NCBI RefSeq assembly: GCF_040529065.1
Contig: NZ_CP132343.1
Location: forward strand, 4,526,001 to 4,590,000
DNA: 64,000 nt
Direction of reading: 5' to 3'
Origin: Xanthomonas sacchari
Lineage (GTDB): Bacteria; Pseudomonadota; Gammaproteobacteria; Xanthomonadales; Xanthomonadaceae
Below are positions 26,662-36,050 of the stretch, piece after piece. A program made the translations under genes and the position numbers. The notes below the pieces were generated by a model. That model did not search any database and was not told the DNA's origin. It saw only the letters and a list, made by a program, of their open reading frames with translations. How positions within the stretch are numbered: the stretch's first letter is position 1; every line of letters starts with the position of its first letter.

Positions 26662-27953
26662 GCCAGGCACCCGCACCCGGACTGGTCCGCGCGGTCAGCC
26701 GCTGGCAGATCGTCGGGTTGTCGATCAACGATGTGATCGGCAGCGGCATCTACCTGCTGCCGGCCGCCACTGCCGCCCTGCTCGGGCCGCTGAGCCTGTG
26801 GGCGGTGTTGCTGGCCGGCGTGGCGGTGGCCCTGCTGGTGCTGTGCTACGCGCAGGCCGCCAGTTACTTCGACGAACCGGGCGGCAGCTATCTGTATGCG
26901 CGCGAGGCGTTCGGCCGCTTCGCCGGCTTCGAGATCGGCTGGATGATCTGGCTGACCCGGATCAGTTCGGCGGCAGCGCTGAGCAACGGGCTGGCCGATG
27001 CGGTGGTGCGCTTCTGGCCGGCCGCGGCCGGGGGCGGCGCGCGCCTGGCCATCGTGGTCGGCTCGCTCGGCCTGCTCACCGCGATCAACGTGATCGGGGT
27101 GAAGTCGGCCGCGCGCACCGGCGTGGCGCTGGTGATCGGCAAGCTGGTGCCGCTGTTGCTGTTCGTGGCGATCGGCGTGTTCTACGTGGACTGGTCGTGG
27201 GCGTTCTCGGGCAAGACCCCGGACCCGCGCGATGTCGGCAACCTCGGCGAGGCCGCGTTGCTGCTGCTGTTCGCCTACGCCGGCTTCGAGAACATCCCGG
27301 CCGCCGCCGGCGAGTACCGCAATCCGCGCCGCGACGTGCCGTTCGCGCTGATCACCATGATCGTCACCGTCACCCTGATCTACGCCGCGGTGCAGGTGGT
27401 GGCGCAGGGCACGCTGCCCAACGTGGCGCAATCGGCGACGCCGCTGGCCGATGCCGCCAGCGGCTTCGGCGGCGAGGCGCTGGCGCTGATCCTCACCGTC
27501 GGCGCCACCATCTCCATCCTCGGCACCACCAGCAACACGGTGATGCTGGGGCCGCGCTTCCTGTTCGCGCTGGCAAAGGACGGCTACGGCCCGGCGTTCC
27601 TGGCGCGGGTGCATCCGCGCTTCCGCACGCCGGCCGCGGCGATCCTGCTGCAAGGCGTGCTGTCGCTGGCATTGGCGCTGTCCGGCTCGTTCGTGCAACT
27701 GGCGCTGCTGTCGATGGTCACCCGCCTGTTCGCCTACATCGGCACCGCCGCGGCGGTGCTGGTGCTGGCACGGCGCTATCGCGACCGGCCCGGCGCGCTG
27801 CGCCTGCCGGGTGGGCCGCTGATTCCGCTGGCGGCGCTGTTGCTGGCGCTGGCGCTGCTGCTCAGCGCCAGCTGGCAGAACCTGGCGGCGGCGGGCGTGG
27901 CGCTGCTGGTCGGCGCGCTGTTCTATCGGTTCCCACGCAAGGACGCGGCCTGA
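26658..27953 (+). CDS. APC-family amino acid permease
   Basis: Inner-membrane amino acid/polyamine permease of 431 residues with about twelve hydrophobic segments. The family signature in the first helix, INDVIGSGIYLLPA, is intact, and segment VGATISILGTTSNTVMLGPR matches the middle of APC carriers. GTG start overlaps the stop of the L,D-transpeptidase gene (GTGA). The substrate is unknown; coupling to a peptidoglycan enzyme might suggest recovery of released D-amino acids, but that is a guess. Confidence 0.88.
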   Translation: MSQAPAPGLVRAVSRWQIVGLSINDVIGSGIYLLPAATAALLGPLSLWAVLLAGVAVALLVLCYAQAASYFDEPGGSYLYAREAFGRFAGFEIGWMIWLTRISSAAALSNGLADAVVRFWPAAAGGGARLAIVVGSLGLLTAINVIGVKSAARTGVALVIGKLVPLLLFVAIGVFYVDWSWAFSGKTPDPRDVGNLGEAALLLLFAYAGFENIPAAAGEYRNPRRDVPFALITMIVTVTLIYAAVQVVAQGTLPNVAQSATPLADAASGFGGEALALILTVGATISILGTTSNTVMLGPRFLFALAKDGYGPAFLARVHPRFRTPAAAILLQGVLSLALALSGSFVQLALLSMVTRLFAYIGTAAAVLVLARRYRDRPGALRLPGGPLIPLAALLLALALLLSASWQNLAAAGVALLVGALFYRFPRKDAA

Positions 27954-28040
27954 ACGCCTTCACGCCGCCTTGCGCGCAGGTCACGCGCGGATAACCGCGG
28001 CGCCCGAACGCTGGACGCCCACCAGCGAGAGCCGCCCGCC

Positions 28041-28538
28041 ATGAAACGACGCCGCGTCTACAGCGCTCCGGATCTGCCCACCGCCACCCGCGCGCTGCAG
28101 GCCGCGCGCGGTGCCGGTCTCGACAACGACGACCTGTCGCTGGTCGCGCGCGGCGACATCGAGCTGGAAGCGATCCCCGACGACCGCAAGGAAGGCAAGA
28201 CCGACACCGTGCCGGCCGCCGCGCGTGGCGCCCTGGGCGGCGGTGCGGCCGGACTGCTGGCCGGGCTGGCGGCGATCGCGGTGCCACCGCTGGGCATCAC
28301 CCTGGCCGGCGCCGGGGTCATGGCGATCGCCGGCGCCCTGGTCGGCAGTTGGTCCTCGGCCCTGGTCGGCTCCACCGTACCGGACCCGGTACGGCGCAAC
28401 TTCGAAGAGGAAATCGAGGCCGGGCGCATCCTGGTGGTGATCGAAGGCGAGCCGGAGCTACTGGACGCCGCCGACGCGCCGCTGCGCGCGGCCGGCACCA
28501 CGGCCTTGCCGTACGAGGCAGCGGCGGCCGCGCACTGA
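28041..28538 (+). CDS. Hypothetical membrane-associated protein, Gly/Ala-rich
   Basis: A 165-residue protein. A soluble N-terminal part is followed by a Gly/Ala-rich hydrophobic hairpin at about residues 60-112 (GALGGGAAGLLAGLAAIAV), then a short acidic beta/alpha end (GRILVVIEGEPELLDAA). This arrangement recalls DUF1269/stress-associated small membrane proteins. It stands alone, 87 bp after the permease and in the same direction. No specific function can be given. Confidence 0.7.
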   Translation: MKRRRVYSAPDLPTATRALQAARGAGLDNDDLSLVARGDIELEAIPDDRKEGKTDTVPAAARGALGGGAAGLLAGLAAIAVPPLGITLAGAGVMAIAGALVGSWSSALVGSTVPDPVRRNFEEEIEAGRILVVIEGEPELLDAADAPLRAAGTTALPYEAAAAAH

Positions 28539-28643
28539 CGCGGCGCCAGGACGCACGCCGCAGCCTGCTTTGCGATCTCGACCGGGCGCGGGATTGCGCG
28601 CAACGGTCTGCACAGACTGCAAGGCCCACCGAGGGCCCCGCGA

Positions 28644-29147
28644 TCAGGCCGGCGTCAGCGCCCGCATGCGGATCAGCAAGCCGGCGGCATACACCAGCCC
28701 GTAGGCGATCAGCGCCGCGGCGATGCTCATGGTCAGCGGACTGGCGTTCTGCAAGGTCTCGGCACTGCCGCCGGCGAACGCCCCGCTGGCCCAGCGCCAG
28801 GCCAGGCGCCCCAGCAACAGCACGCTCAGCGCGGCACCGATCCACGGATTGGGCGTATACCAGCGCGCACCGTCCTGCAGCTCGATGCGGGTGTGGTGCA
28901 GGGCGAAGGCGCCCAGCGCGGCACCGCCCACGGCGCCCAGCGCCATGCCCAGGCGCACGGTCGGCAACTGCACGGCCAGCCAAGTCAGAAGGACCGCGAT
29001 CAGCAGCAGAAACCCCAGCCGCACGGCGGTGCGCCGCGGCTGCCAGGGCTGGCGGCCGAAATAGCGGCGGATGCGTCAGTAATACAGCCAGCCCACACCG
29101 GCCGTGGCCAGGTACGGGGTCAACAAGGCGATGCCGTTGGCGGCCAT
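28644..29147 (-). pseudogene. DUF1453/CcdC-like membrane protein, interrupted by in-frame TGA
   Basis: From ATG 29147 the frame codes MAANGIALLTPYLATAGVG..YY, stops at TGA (29078-29076, codon 24), and then continues without another stop for 143 codons in the same frame. The continuation starts RIRRYFGRQPWQPRR and has four further membrane segments. The two parts together give a 167-residue protein of the size and topology of a small CcdC/DUF1453-type integral membrane protein. A single C-to-T change of CGA would explain the stop. The downstream part could restart at GTG 29024 (126 aa) but would lack the first membrane helix. A sequencing error is the main alternative. Confidence 0.7.
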
Positions 29148-29316
29148 GGGGTTTGCCGGAAGAGAGGGGGCGTAGCGGCGGATCGTAAGCCACCCTGAGC
29201 GCCGGCGCAGCCTGCCAGAAGGCATGAATGTTTCATATCGCGATCACGCCGCGCAGGGGCAGGTTTAACGCAGCTGTGGCTAGCGTGAAGCGCATTCATC
29301 GCCACGGAGAACCATC

Positions 29317-29625
29317 ATGAGCGTTCCGTATCAGATTCCGGGCCGTGCGCCCAACGACGAGGACCGCAACAGCGTCTCGCAGTACTGGCGCGACCGTTTC
29401 GCCGACGAGCCCTATTACAGCGAGGGTGAGCGGTTCGAAGACTACGAACCCGCCTACCACGCCGGCCACGAGGCCCGCATCCGCGATTTCAACCGCGCCT
29501 ACGAGCAGGTGGAAGCGGAACTGCACCGCGACTGGGACAGCAACAAGGGCTCGCAGACGCTGAGCTGGAGCAAGGCCCGCCACGCGGTGCGCCGCGCCTG
29601 GGAGCGTGCCGGCAACGGCGAATAA
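29317..29625 (+). CDS. Small hydrophilic hypothetical protein
   Basis: A 102-residue soluble protein rich in Tyr, Glu, Arg and His (EPYYSEGERFEDYEPAYHAG), with a helical C-terminal half (KARHAVRRAWERAG). The start has CGGAGAA at good spacing. It has no signal peptide or membrane segment. I recall similar short proteins annotated as hypothetical or stress-related in xanthomonads and other bacteria. It is monocistronic, followed by a REP-like palindrome. Confidence 0.7.
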   Translation: MSVPYQIPGRAPNDEDRNSVSQYWRDRFADEPYYSEGERFEDYEPAYHAGHEARIRDFNRAYEQVEAELHRDWDSNKGSQTLSWSKARHAVRRAWERAGNGE

Positions 29626-29652
29626 AGCGACGCGCCACGTTCCAGGGTTGTG

Positions 29653-29718
29653 TAGGAGCGGCTTCAGCCGCGATGGGCTTTCTCGGTAAAACCCGTCGCG
29701 GCTGAAGCCGCTCCTACG
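29653..29718. repeat. REP-like palindrome
   Basis: Perfect outer stem GTAGGAGCGGCTTCAGCCGC against its complement, with a loop of about 25 bases. It lies between convergent genes and may act as a transcript-end hairpin. The same sequence family occurs at 25213 and 52902. Confidence 0.9.
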
Positions 29719-29836
29719 AGGGCAGCACGGCGTTGTTCCTAATAGCACCACGCGCCCGACGAAACCGACGCATCGCCAAGCGCGCGCCATGCCGCTCACC
29801 CAGCAGTGGCGCAACCGCCACTGCCGGATGCCCGCT

Positions 29837-30982
29837 TCAGCTCTCCAGCGGCTGCAGCTTCAACAAGCGCCCACCGGCGCCATCCTCCAACAGCCACAGC
29901 GCACCATCCGGCCCCTGCTCGACCTCGCGGATGCGCTTGCCCATGTCGTAGCGCGCCGCCTCGCGCGCGGTTTCGCCATTGAACTCGATCCGCACCAGCG
30001 ACTGCGAGGACAGGCCGCCGATGAAGCCATTGCCGCGCCACTGCGGGAAGCGGCTGCCGTTGTAGATGACGAAGCCGGCCGGCGAGATCACCGGCGTCCA
30101 GCTCACCTTGGGCGCGGCGAATTCCGGGCGCGTGCTGTGATCGGGAATCGGGCGCCCATCGTAATGGTCGCCGTTGGATACGATCGGATAGCCGTAATTG
30201 GCGCCGCGCTGGATCAGATTCAGTTCGTCGCCGCCGGCCGGGCCCATCTCGTGTTCCCACAATCGGCCATTGGCGTCGAAGGCCAGGCCGAGCACGTTGC
30301 GGTGACCCAGCGACCAGACCTGCGCAGCGACGCCGCCGCGGTTGGCGAACGGGTTGTCGGCCGGCACGCTGCCGTCGTCGTTGAGACGCACGATCTTGCC
30401 CAGGTTGCCGCTCATGTCCTGCGCCGGATCGAACTTCTGCCGCTCGCTGGAACTGATCCACAGCTTGCCGTCCGGGCCGAACGCCAGGCGATGCCCGAAG
30501 TGGCCGTTGCCGGACACCTTGGGCTGCTGCCGCCAGATCACCTGCTGTTGCGACAGGCTGCCGCCGCCGTTGTTGTCCAGCGTCAGCTTGGCGCGCATCA
30601 CCGCCGCGCCGCGGGTGTCGCCGCTGCCGGGTTCGGCGTAGCTCAGGTAGACCCAGCCGTTCTTGGCGAAGCCCGGATGCGGCAGCACGTCGCCGAGACC
30701 GCCCTGGCCGCCGTAGGCCACCGCCGGGATGCCGGTGACCGCACCGGTGTGGCCGCTGACCGGATCGATGCGCTTGAGCGTGCCACCCTTCTCGCTGACC
30801 AGCGCGGTGCCATCGGGCAGGAAGCTCATCGCCCACGGTTCGTTGAAGGTGGCGACCGGGGTCGCCGAGAACGGCCAGTCGCCGCGCCGCTCGGCCGCCG
30901 TGTCGGCGGGTGCGGCCTGTGCCGCAGCGATCGCCAGGCCCATGGCCAGCGCGCAAGCCAAACCCAGGGGAGTCCGTTGCAT
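29837..30982 (-). CDS. PQQ-dependent sugar dehydrogenase (YliI/sorbosone type)
   Basis: Periplasmic six-bladed propeller dehydrogenase, 381 residues, oxidising aldose sugars with PQQ as in soluble aldose dehydrogenase YliI. ATG at 30982 with AGGTG upstream; a GTG at 30991 is possible. Signal peptide residues 1-25 (ends AAQAA). Family patterns include [13 protein letters not shown] at the start of the propeller, the catalytic-His region [28 protein letters not shown] and [14 protein letters not shown]. Single gene, convergent with the small protein gene at 29317. Confidence 0.92.
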   Translation of the reverse strand: MQRTPLGLACALAMGLAIAAAQAAPADTAAERRGDWPFSATPVATFNEPWAMSFLPDGTALVSEKGGTLKRIDPVSGHTGAVTGIPAVAYGGQGGLGDVLPHPGFAKNGWVYLSYAEPGSGDTRGAAVMRAKLTLDNNGGGSLSQQQVIWRQQPKVSGNGHFGHRLAFGPDGKLWISSSERQKFDPAQDMSGNLGKIVRLNDDGSVPADNPFANRGGVAAQVWSLGHRNVLGLAFDANGRLWEHEMGPAGGDELNLIQRGANYGYPIVSNGDHYDGRPIPDHSTRPEFAAPKVSWTPVISPAGFVIYNGSRFPQWRGNGFIGGLSSQSLVRIEFNGETAREAARYDMGKRIREVEQGPDGALWLLEDGAGGRLLKLQPLES

Positions 30983-31150
30983 GACGTGCACCTATCGGTT
31001 GGGGTCGAATCCCGAACCTAGCAGACCCCGCGTACACGGCAAGCATGTCGCGGCCAGGGCGTGGCCGCGGTCACGTCACCGCGACGGGTCCGGTAGACAC
31101 GTCGCGTATTCAACAACGTCGGCGCGGCGGCCACGCCGCCACGCCCGTCA

Positions 31151-33328
31151 TCAACCCTGCGGCAACAACTCGAACGCGACCGGCTCGCCACTGGCCGAGG
31201 ACGCGCACACCCACAGATCGAACAGGCCCGGCTCGGCCACGCACTGCCCGTCGCGGCCGGTGAAGGCCAGCGCGTGGCGGTCGAGGGTGAAGCTGACCTC
31301 CATGCCCTCGCCCGCCGCCAGCCGCACCTTGCGGAACGCCTTCAGTTCGCGCACCGGGCGCACTCGGCTGGCGACGCGGTCGTGGATGTACAGCTGCACC
31401 ACTTCCTCGCCTTCGCGCTCGCCGACGTTGTCGATGCGCGTGGTCACGGTCAGGGTGTCGTCCCAGCCGACCTGGGTGCGGTCGAGCTGCGGCGTGCCGT
31501 AGGCGAACTGCGTGTAGCCGATGCCGTGGCCGAACGGATACAGCGGCGCGTTCGGCACCTCGCGCCAGCGCGACTTGAACTCGCTCATCGTCGGCAGTTC
31601 CGGCCGGCCGGTGCGCGGGTGGTTGTAGAAGTACGGCTGCTGCCCGGCATCCAGCGGGAAGCTCACCGGCAGGCGCGCGGACGGGTTGTAGTCGCCGAAC
31701 AGCACGTCGGCCACCGCCGGGCCGGTCTGCGTGCCCAGGTACCAGGTCACCGCGATCGCCGCGGCATCGCGCACCGCGCCCTGCAGCGCCAGCGCGCGGC
31801 CGTTGCGCAGCAGCACCACCAGCGGCGTGCCGGTAGCGGCGACCGCCTCGGCCAGCGCCTGCTGCGCCGGCGGCAGCACGATCTGGGTGCGCGACTGCGC
31901 CTCGCCGCTGTAGCGCTGCGGCTCGCCCAGCGCCAGCACCACCACGTCGGCGGCGCGCGCAGCGGCCACCGCCGCCTCGATGCCGCCATCCAGCGACGCT
32001 TCCAGCCCGCAACCGGGCACCACGGTCAACGCCTGCGCGTCGTCCAGCGCGGCGCGCACGCCGGCTTCCAGGGTCACGTAGCGGCTCTTGTCGCCGAACA
32101 GGGTCCAGCAGCCTTCGATGTTGTCGCGGTCCTGCACGAACGGGCCGATCAGCGCGATCTTCTGGCCCTGCTTGCGCAGCGGCAGCACCGGGCCGTCGTT
32201 CTTCAGCAGCACGATCGAACGCCGCGCCGCGTCGCGCGCCAGCGCATCGTGCGCGGCGATGTGCGACTGGTCGGCCTCGCGCGCCGGGTCCAGCGAGCGG
32301 TACGGATCGTCGAGCAGGCCGATCGCCTCCTTCAGTTCCAGCACGCGGCGCACCGACGCATCCAGCAGCGCCATCGGCACCTCGCCGTCCTCCACCAGCG
32401 ACGGCAGGTGCGCGGCATAGAAGCCGCTCTGCATGCTCATGTCCATGCCGGCCAGGAACGCCTTCTTGGTCGCGTCGCGCTCGTCGGCGGCATAGCCGTG
32501 CGCGATCAGCTCCATGTCGGCGGTGTAGTCGGAGATCACCACGCCGGGGAATTTCCACTCGCCGCGCAGGATCTCGGTCAGCAGTTCGTGGTTGGCGCTG
32601 GCCGGCACGCCATTGATGTCGTTGAAGGAGGTCATCACGCTCAGCGCGCCGGCGCCGAAGGCGGCCTGGAACGGCGGCAGGTGCACGTCGCGCAGGGTCT
32701 GCGGGGCGATGTCGACGCTGGCGTACTCCATGCCGGCGGCGACCGCGCCATAGGCGGCGAAATGCTTGGGCGTGGCCAGCAACGCGTCGTCGGCGCGCAG
32801 ATCCGGCCCGTGGAAGCCGCGCACGCGTGCAGCGGCGAAGGCGCAGCCCAGCACCACGTCCTCGCCGGCGCCCTCGGCGCCGCGGCCCCAGCGCTGGTCG
32901 CGGGCGATGTCCACCGCCGGCGCGTAGGTCCAGTGGATGCCGGCGGCGGTGGCTTCGACCGCGGTGGCGCGTGCGGTGCGCTCGGCCAACTCCGGCTCGA
33001 AGCTGGCGGCCTCGCCCAGCGGGATCGGGAACACCGTGCGCATGCCGTGGATCACGTCCGCGGCCAGGATCACCGGAATCCCCAGCCGGCTCTCCTCCAG
33101 CGCCACCTGCTGGATGCGCCGCCCCAGTTCCGCGCCGACGCCGTTGAACAGCGAGCCGACCCGGCCGGCGCGCACCTGCTGCAGCACCTCGTCGGCGTTG
33201 CGGACGTTGGCTTCCGGATTCACGTCGGGGGCGAACGGGCGCACCATGTCGGCGAAGACGCCGAGCTGGCCGACCTTCTCCTCGACGGTCATGCGGGCGA
33301 TGAGCGATTCGATACGATCCGAAGCCAT
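31151..33328 (-). CDS. GH3 beta-glucosidase, apparently cytoplasmic
   Basis: A 725-residue GH3 enzyme of the BglX type. In contrast to the two other GH3 proteins here it has no signal peptide: it starts directly with MASDRIESLIARMTVEEKVG, suggesting a cytoplasmic enzyme for imported oligosaccharides. The nucleophile is Asp267 in VVISDYTADMELI. KHFAAYGA and YPFGHGIGYTQF mark the two catalytic domains, and a fibronectin-III-like domain makes up the last ~110 residues. AAAGGA lies upstream of the ATG, and a LacI-type palindrome (AAACGTTT) ends about 14 bp before the start codon, so it is probably repressed without inducer. The natural sugar is not evident. Confidence 0.92.
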   Translation of the reverse strand: MASDRIESLIARMTVEEKVGQLGVFADMVRPFAPDVNPEANVRNADEVLQQVRAGRVGSLFNGVGAELGRRIQQVALEESRLGIPVILAADVIHGMRTVFPIPLGEAASFEPELAERTARATAVEATAAGIHWTYAPAVDIARDQRWGRGAEGAGEDVVLGCAFAAARVRGFHGPDLRADDALLATPKHFAAYGAVAAGMEYASVDIAPQTLRDVHLPPFQAAFGAGALSVMTSFNDINGVPASANHELLTEILRGEWKFPGVVISDYTADMELIAHGYAADERDATKKAFLAGMDMSMQSGFYAAHLPSLVEDGEVPMALLDASVRRVLELKEAIGLLDDPYRSLDPAREADQSHIAAHDALARDAARRSIVLLKNDGPVLPLRKQGQKIALIGPFVQDRDNIEGCWTLFGDKSRYVTLEAGVRAALDDAQALTVVPGCGLEASLDGGIEAAVAAARAADVVVLALGEPQRYSGEAQSRTQIVLPPAQQALAEAVAATGTPLVVLLRNGRALALQGAVRDAAAIAVTWYLGTQTGPAVADVLFGDYNPSARLPVSFPLDAGQQPYFYNHPRTGRPELPTMSEFKSRWREVPNAPLYPFGHGIGYTQFAYGTPQLDRTQVGWDDTLTVTTRIDNVGEREGEEVVQLYIHDRVASRVRPVRELKAFRKVRLAAGEGMEVSFTLDRHALAFTGRDGQCVAEPGLFDLWVCASSASGEPVAFELLPQG

Positions 33329-33340
33329 GGGGTCCTTTGA

Positions 33341-33352
33341 GAAAACGTTTAC
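33341..33352. promoter_or_regulatory. AAACGTTT palindromic operator
   Basis: GTAAACGTTTTC on the minus strand, a near-palindrome with the CG-centred form of LacI/GalR-family operators. It directly precedes the ribosome site of the cytoplasmic GH3 gene. It differs from the AGCGCT-centred boxes of the xylan locus, so a different LacI-type protein is expected. The rest of 33353-33581 shows nothing recognisable. Confidence 0.55.
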
Positions 33353-33581
33353 ATAGCCGCCAATTCTAGCTCTGCGGCCAGTCGATGGGGCAAGTTCCGG
33401 CGCCGGAATCGCCTATTCATAAAACTGTCTACCGACCGGGTCCGGCCCGGCCGCCGCGCACCATACGCCTGCGGACGGATGCCGCATAGGGGGAGCGACG
33501 GGATGGCACGGCCGAGATGCCACGCCTCACAAGGGCCGCATCGCGGCCGCCGGCCACAGGCGCGGCGGCGCCCGCGGCGGC

Positions 33582-34523
33582 TCAGGAGCTGAAGTAGGCC
33601 TCGGCGATGGCGTTGTGCAGGTGGCCGAGGTGGGTCTGGATCTCGTCCATGAACCCGGCCGGGTTGTGCGCGGCCAGGTAGGCCGGGTCGGCATTGCGCA
33701 CCAGCCCGCTGATGCGCATCAGCGCGCGCTCCACCGGCGGCCGCGGCGGCATGGTCGGCAGGATGTGCTGGGCGCGGACCAGGCAGAACTGCACGCTGCG
33801 CGGGAAGTCGTTGTTCTGCAGCAGGAAGCGCAGCGCCTGCTCGCCAGTGACGCGCTGGCGCACGTGGCGGCGGTACATCTGGTAGGCGGCCTGCGCGCGC
33901 AGCACGCTCATCCACTGCATGGCCTGGTAGGCCTCGCGGTCGTCGGCCTGGCGCGGGGTGATCAGGCCCGAGGCGCCGGCATCGATGATGCGCGTGGTCA
34001 TGTCGGCCTGCTCGATCGCCGTGCCCAGGCGCAGGAACTGGAAGCCGATGTCGCGGCTGACGTTGGCGGTCAGCAGCCCGGACACCTTCAGGCAGGCATC
34101 GGTGACATGGGACAGGAACTCCATGCGGTAGCGGCGGCCGACGCTGCGCTCGCCGTTGGCGTCGATGTGCAGGTGCAGGTCGTTGACCGCTTCCCAGATC
34201 TCCTGCGGCAGCGTGTCGCGGATGCTGCGCAGCAGTTCGCGGGCGTAGCGCACCGAGCTGCGCAGCGAGGACGGATTGCGCTCGTCCAGCAGCAGGAAGC
34301 GCACCACGTCGGCGTCGCCGACGTCGTCGCCGGCATTGGGGAACCACAGCGCGAAGATCTCGCCGGCGCCGACCGTGTCGATCATCGGCCGCCAGGCGAA
34401 GCGCACCGAGCGCGGCAGGTCCAGCTGCAGCAGGCTGCCCACTCCCACCAGCCGCGCGGTGGTCTCGGCGCGGCGCACGTAGCGGCTGAACCAGTAGAGG
34501 TTGTCGGCAACGCGCGAGAGCAT
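33582..34523 (-). CDS. Alpha-E domain protein
   Basis: A 313-residue all-helical protein of the alpha-E (DUF403) family, starting MLSRVADNLYWFSRYVRRAE, which is the family hallmark. These proteins occur with circularly permuted ATP-grasp enzymes, transglutaminase-like and proteasome-like genes in predicted peptide-synthesis/modification systems. The start overlaps the stop of the ATP-grasp gene by one base (TGATG), which points to equimolar production and a complex. The transglutaminase partner is not next door in this window. Biochemical role unproven. Confidence 0.9.
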   Translation of the reverse strand: MLSRVADNLYWFSRYVRRAETTARLVGVGSLLQLDLPRSVRFAWRPMIDTVGAGEIFALWFPNAGDDVGDADVVRFLLLDERNPSSLRSSVRYARELLRSIRDTLPQEIWEAVNDLHLHIDANGERSVGRRYRMEFLSHVTDACLKVSGLLTANVSRDIGFQFLRLGTAIEQADMTTRIIDAGASGLITPRQADDREAYQAMQWMSVLRAQAAYQMYRRHVRQRVTGEQALRFLLQNNDFPRSVQFCLVRAQHILPTMPPRPPVERALMRISGLVRNADPAYLAAHNPAGFMDEIQTHLGHLHNAIAEAYFSS

Positions 34524-35971
34524 CAGTCCAGCTCCTCGTCCAGGTCCACCACCCAGGTGTCCTTGGCGCCGCCGCCCTGCGAGGAATTGACCACCAGCGA
34601 GCCCTCCTCCATCGCCACCCGGGTCAGCCCGCCGGTGGTCACGTACACGTCCTCGCGGGAGAGGATGAACGGGCGCAGGTCCAGGTGCCGCGGCGCCGGC
34701 CCGGCCTCGGTCACGATCGGCGCGGTGGACAGGCCCAGGGTCGGCTGCGCCATGTAGTTGCGCGGGTCGGCCAGGATCAGCTTGCGGAACTGCTCGCGCT
34801 GGCGCGTGGTCGAGCGCGGGCCGATCAGCATGCCGTAGCCGCCGGACTCGTTGGCCGGCTTCACCACCAGCTCGTCCAGGTGCTCGAGCACGTACTGGCG
34901 GTCCTTGTCGTCGTGGCACAGGTAGCTGGGCACGTTGGGCAGGATCGGCTCCTCGTCCAGGTAGTAGCGGATCATCTTCGGCACGTAGGCGAACACCACC
35001 TTGTCGTCGGCCACGCCGGCGCCCGGCGCGTTGGCCAGCGCCACCTTGCCGGCGCGCCAGCTGCGGATCAGCCCGGCCACGCCCAGCACCGAATCGGCGC
35101 GGAACGCCTCCGGATCCAGGAACAGGTCGTCGACCCGGCGGTAGATCACGTCGACCCGGCGCGGCCCGTACACGGTGCGCATGTAGGTGCAGTCGTCGTC
35201 GGCCACGAACAGATCGTCGCCCTCGACCAGCTCGATGCCCATCGCCTGCGCCAGGTAGGCATGCTCGAAGTAGGCGCTGTTGAAGATGCCCGGGGTCAGC
35301 AACGCGATCACCGGCTGGTCGCCCGGGCGCGGCGACAGCGCCGCCAGGGTGTCGTAGAGCTGCGCCGGATAATCGTCCACCGGCAGGATCGCGCTGGTCT
35401 CGAACAGCTCCGGGAACACCCGCTTGGCGACCATGCGGTTCTCGAGCATGTACGACACGCCGCTGGGGATGCGCAGGTTGTCCTCCAGCGCGTACAGGGT
35501 GCCGTCGGCATCGCGCACCAGGTCCGAGCCGCATACGTGCGCCCACACCCCCAGTGCCGGGGTGATGCCCACGCACTGCGGGCGGAAGTTGACCGAGTGC
35601 TCCAGCAGCATCGCCGGGAACACCTTGTCCTTGACGATGCGCTGGGCGCCGTAGATGTCGCCGATGAACAGGTTGAGCGCGCGCATGCGCTGCTTCAGCC
35701 CGGCCTCGGTGCGCTGCCATTCGTGCAGCGGGATCACCCGCGGGATCAGGTCGAACGGCAGCGTGCGGTCGACGTTGCGGCCGTCGGAGTACACGGTGAA
35801 GGTGATGCCCATGACCCGCGCGGCGACATCGGCGGCGAGCTGGCGTTCGGACAATTCGCGTCCACTGAGGCTGGACAGGTACTCGATGACCCGGCGCGCG
35901 GCCGGACGTGGCTGCCCATCGGACTGGATCAGCTCGTCGAAGGTGGCCGTGCGGTACTTGCTCCAGTCCAT
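34523..35971 (-). CDS. Circularly permuted ATP-grasp protein
   Basis: A 482-residue predicted carboxylate-amine ligase of the circularly permuted ATP-grasp type (DUF404/DUF407). Characteristic stretches are DGRNVDRTLPFDLIPR, the ATP-contacting DGTLYALEDNLRIPSGVSYM, and VVKPANESGGYGMLIGP near residue 370. It probably forms a peptide-like bond using ATP, but the substrates are unknown. It is translationally coupled to the alpha-E gene. Upstream, 79 bp separate it from mscS, with no clear terminator. Confidence 0.92.
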   Translation of the reverse strand: MDWSKYRTATFDELIQSDGQPRPAARRVIEYLSSLSGRELSERQLAADVAARVMGITFTVYSDGRNVDRTLPFDLIPRVIPLHEWQRTEAGLKQRMRALNLFIGDIYGAQRIVKDKVFPAMLLEHSVNFRPQCVGITPALGVWAHVCGSDLVRDADGTLYALEDNLRIPSGVSYMLENRMVAKRVFPELFETSAILPVDDYPAQLYDTLAALSPRPGDQPVIALLTPGIFNSAYFEHAYLAQAMGIELVEGDDLFVADDDCTYMRTVYGPRRVDVIYRRVDDLFLDPEAFRADSVLGVAGLIRSWRAGKVALANAPGAGVADDKVVFAYVPKMIRYYLDEEPILPNVPSYLCHDDKDRQYVLEHLDELVVKPANESGGYGMLIGPRSTTRQREQFRKLILADPRNYMAQPTLGLSTAPIVTEAGPAPRHLDLRPFILSREDVYVTTGGLTRVAMEEGSLVVNSSQGGGAKDTWVVDLDEELD

Positions 35972-36050
35972 CGCGCCCCTTGTTGCTGTGGGCCGGCGGC
36001 GAAAGGCGCCGGCATGTTGTCCCGCAACATGCCCGCAGTCGTGACGGCCG

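Noticed and set aside
29076-29078. Selenocysteine or programmed read-through at the TGA
   Set aside because: No SECIS-like hairpin was evident after the codon and the family is not known to use selenocysteine; a nonsense mutation or sequence error is simpler.
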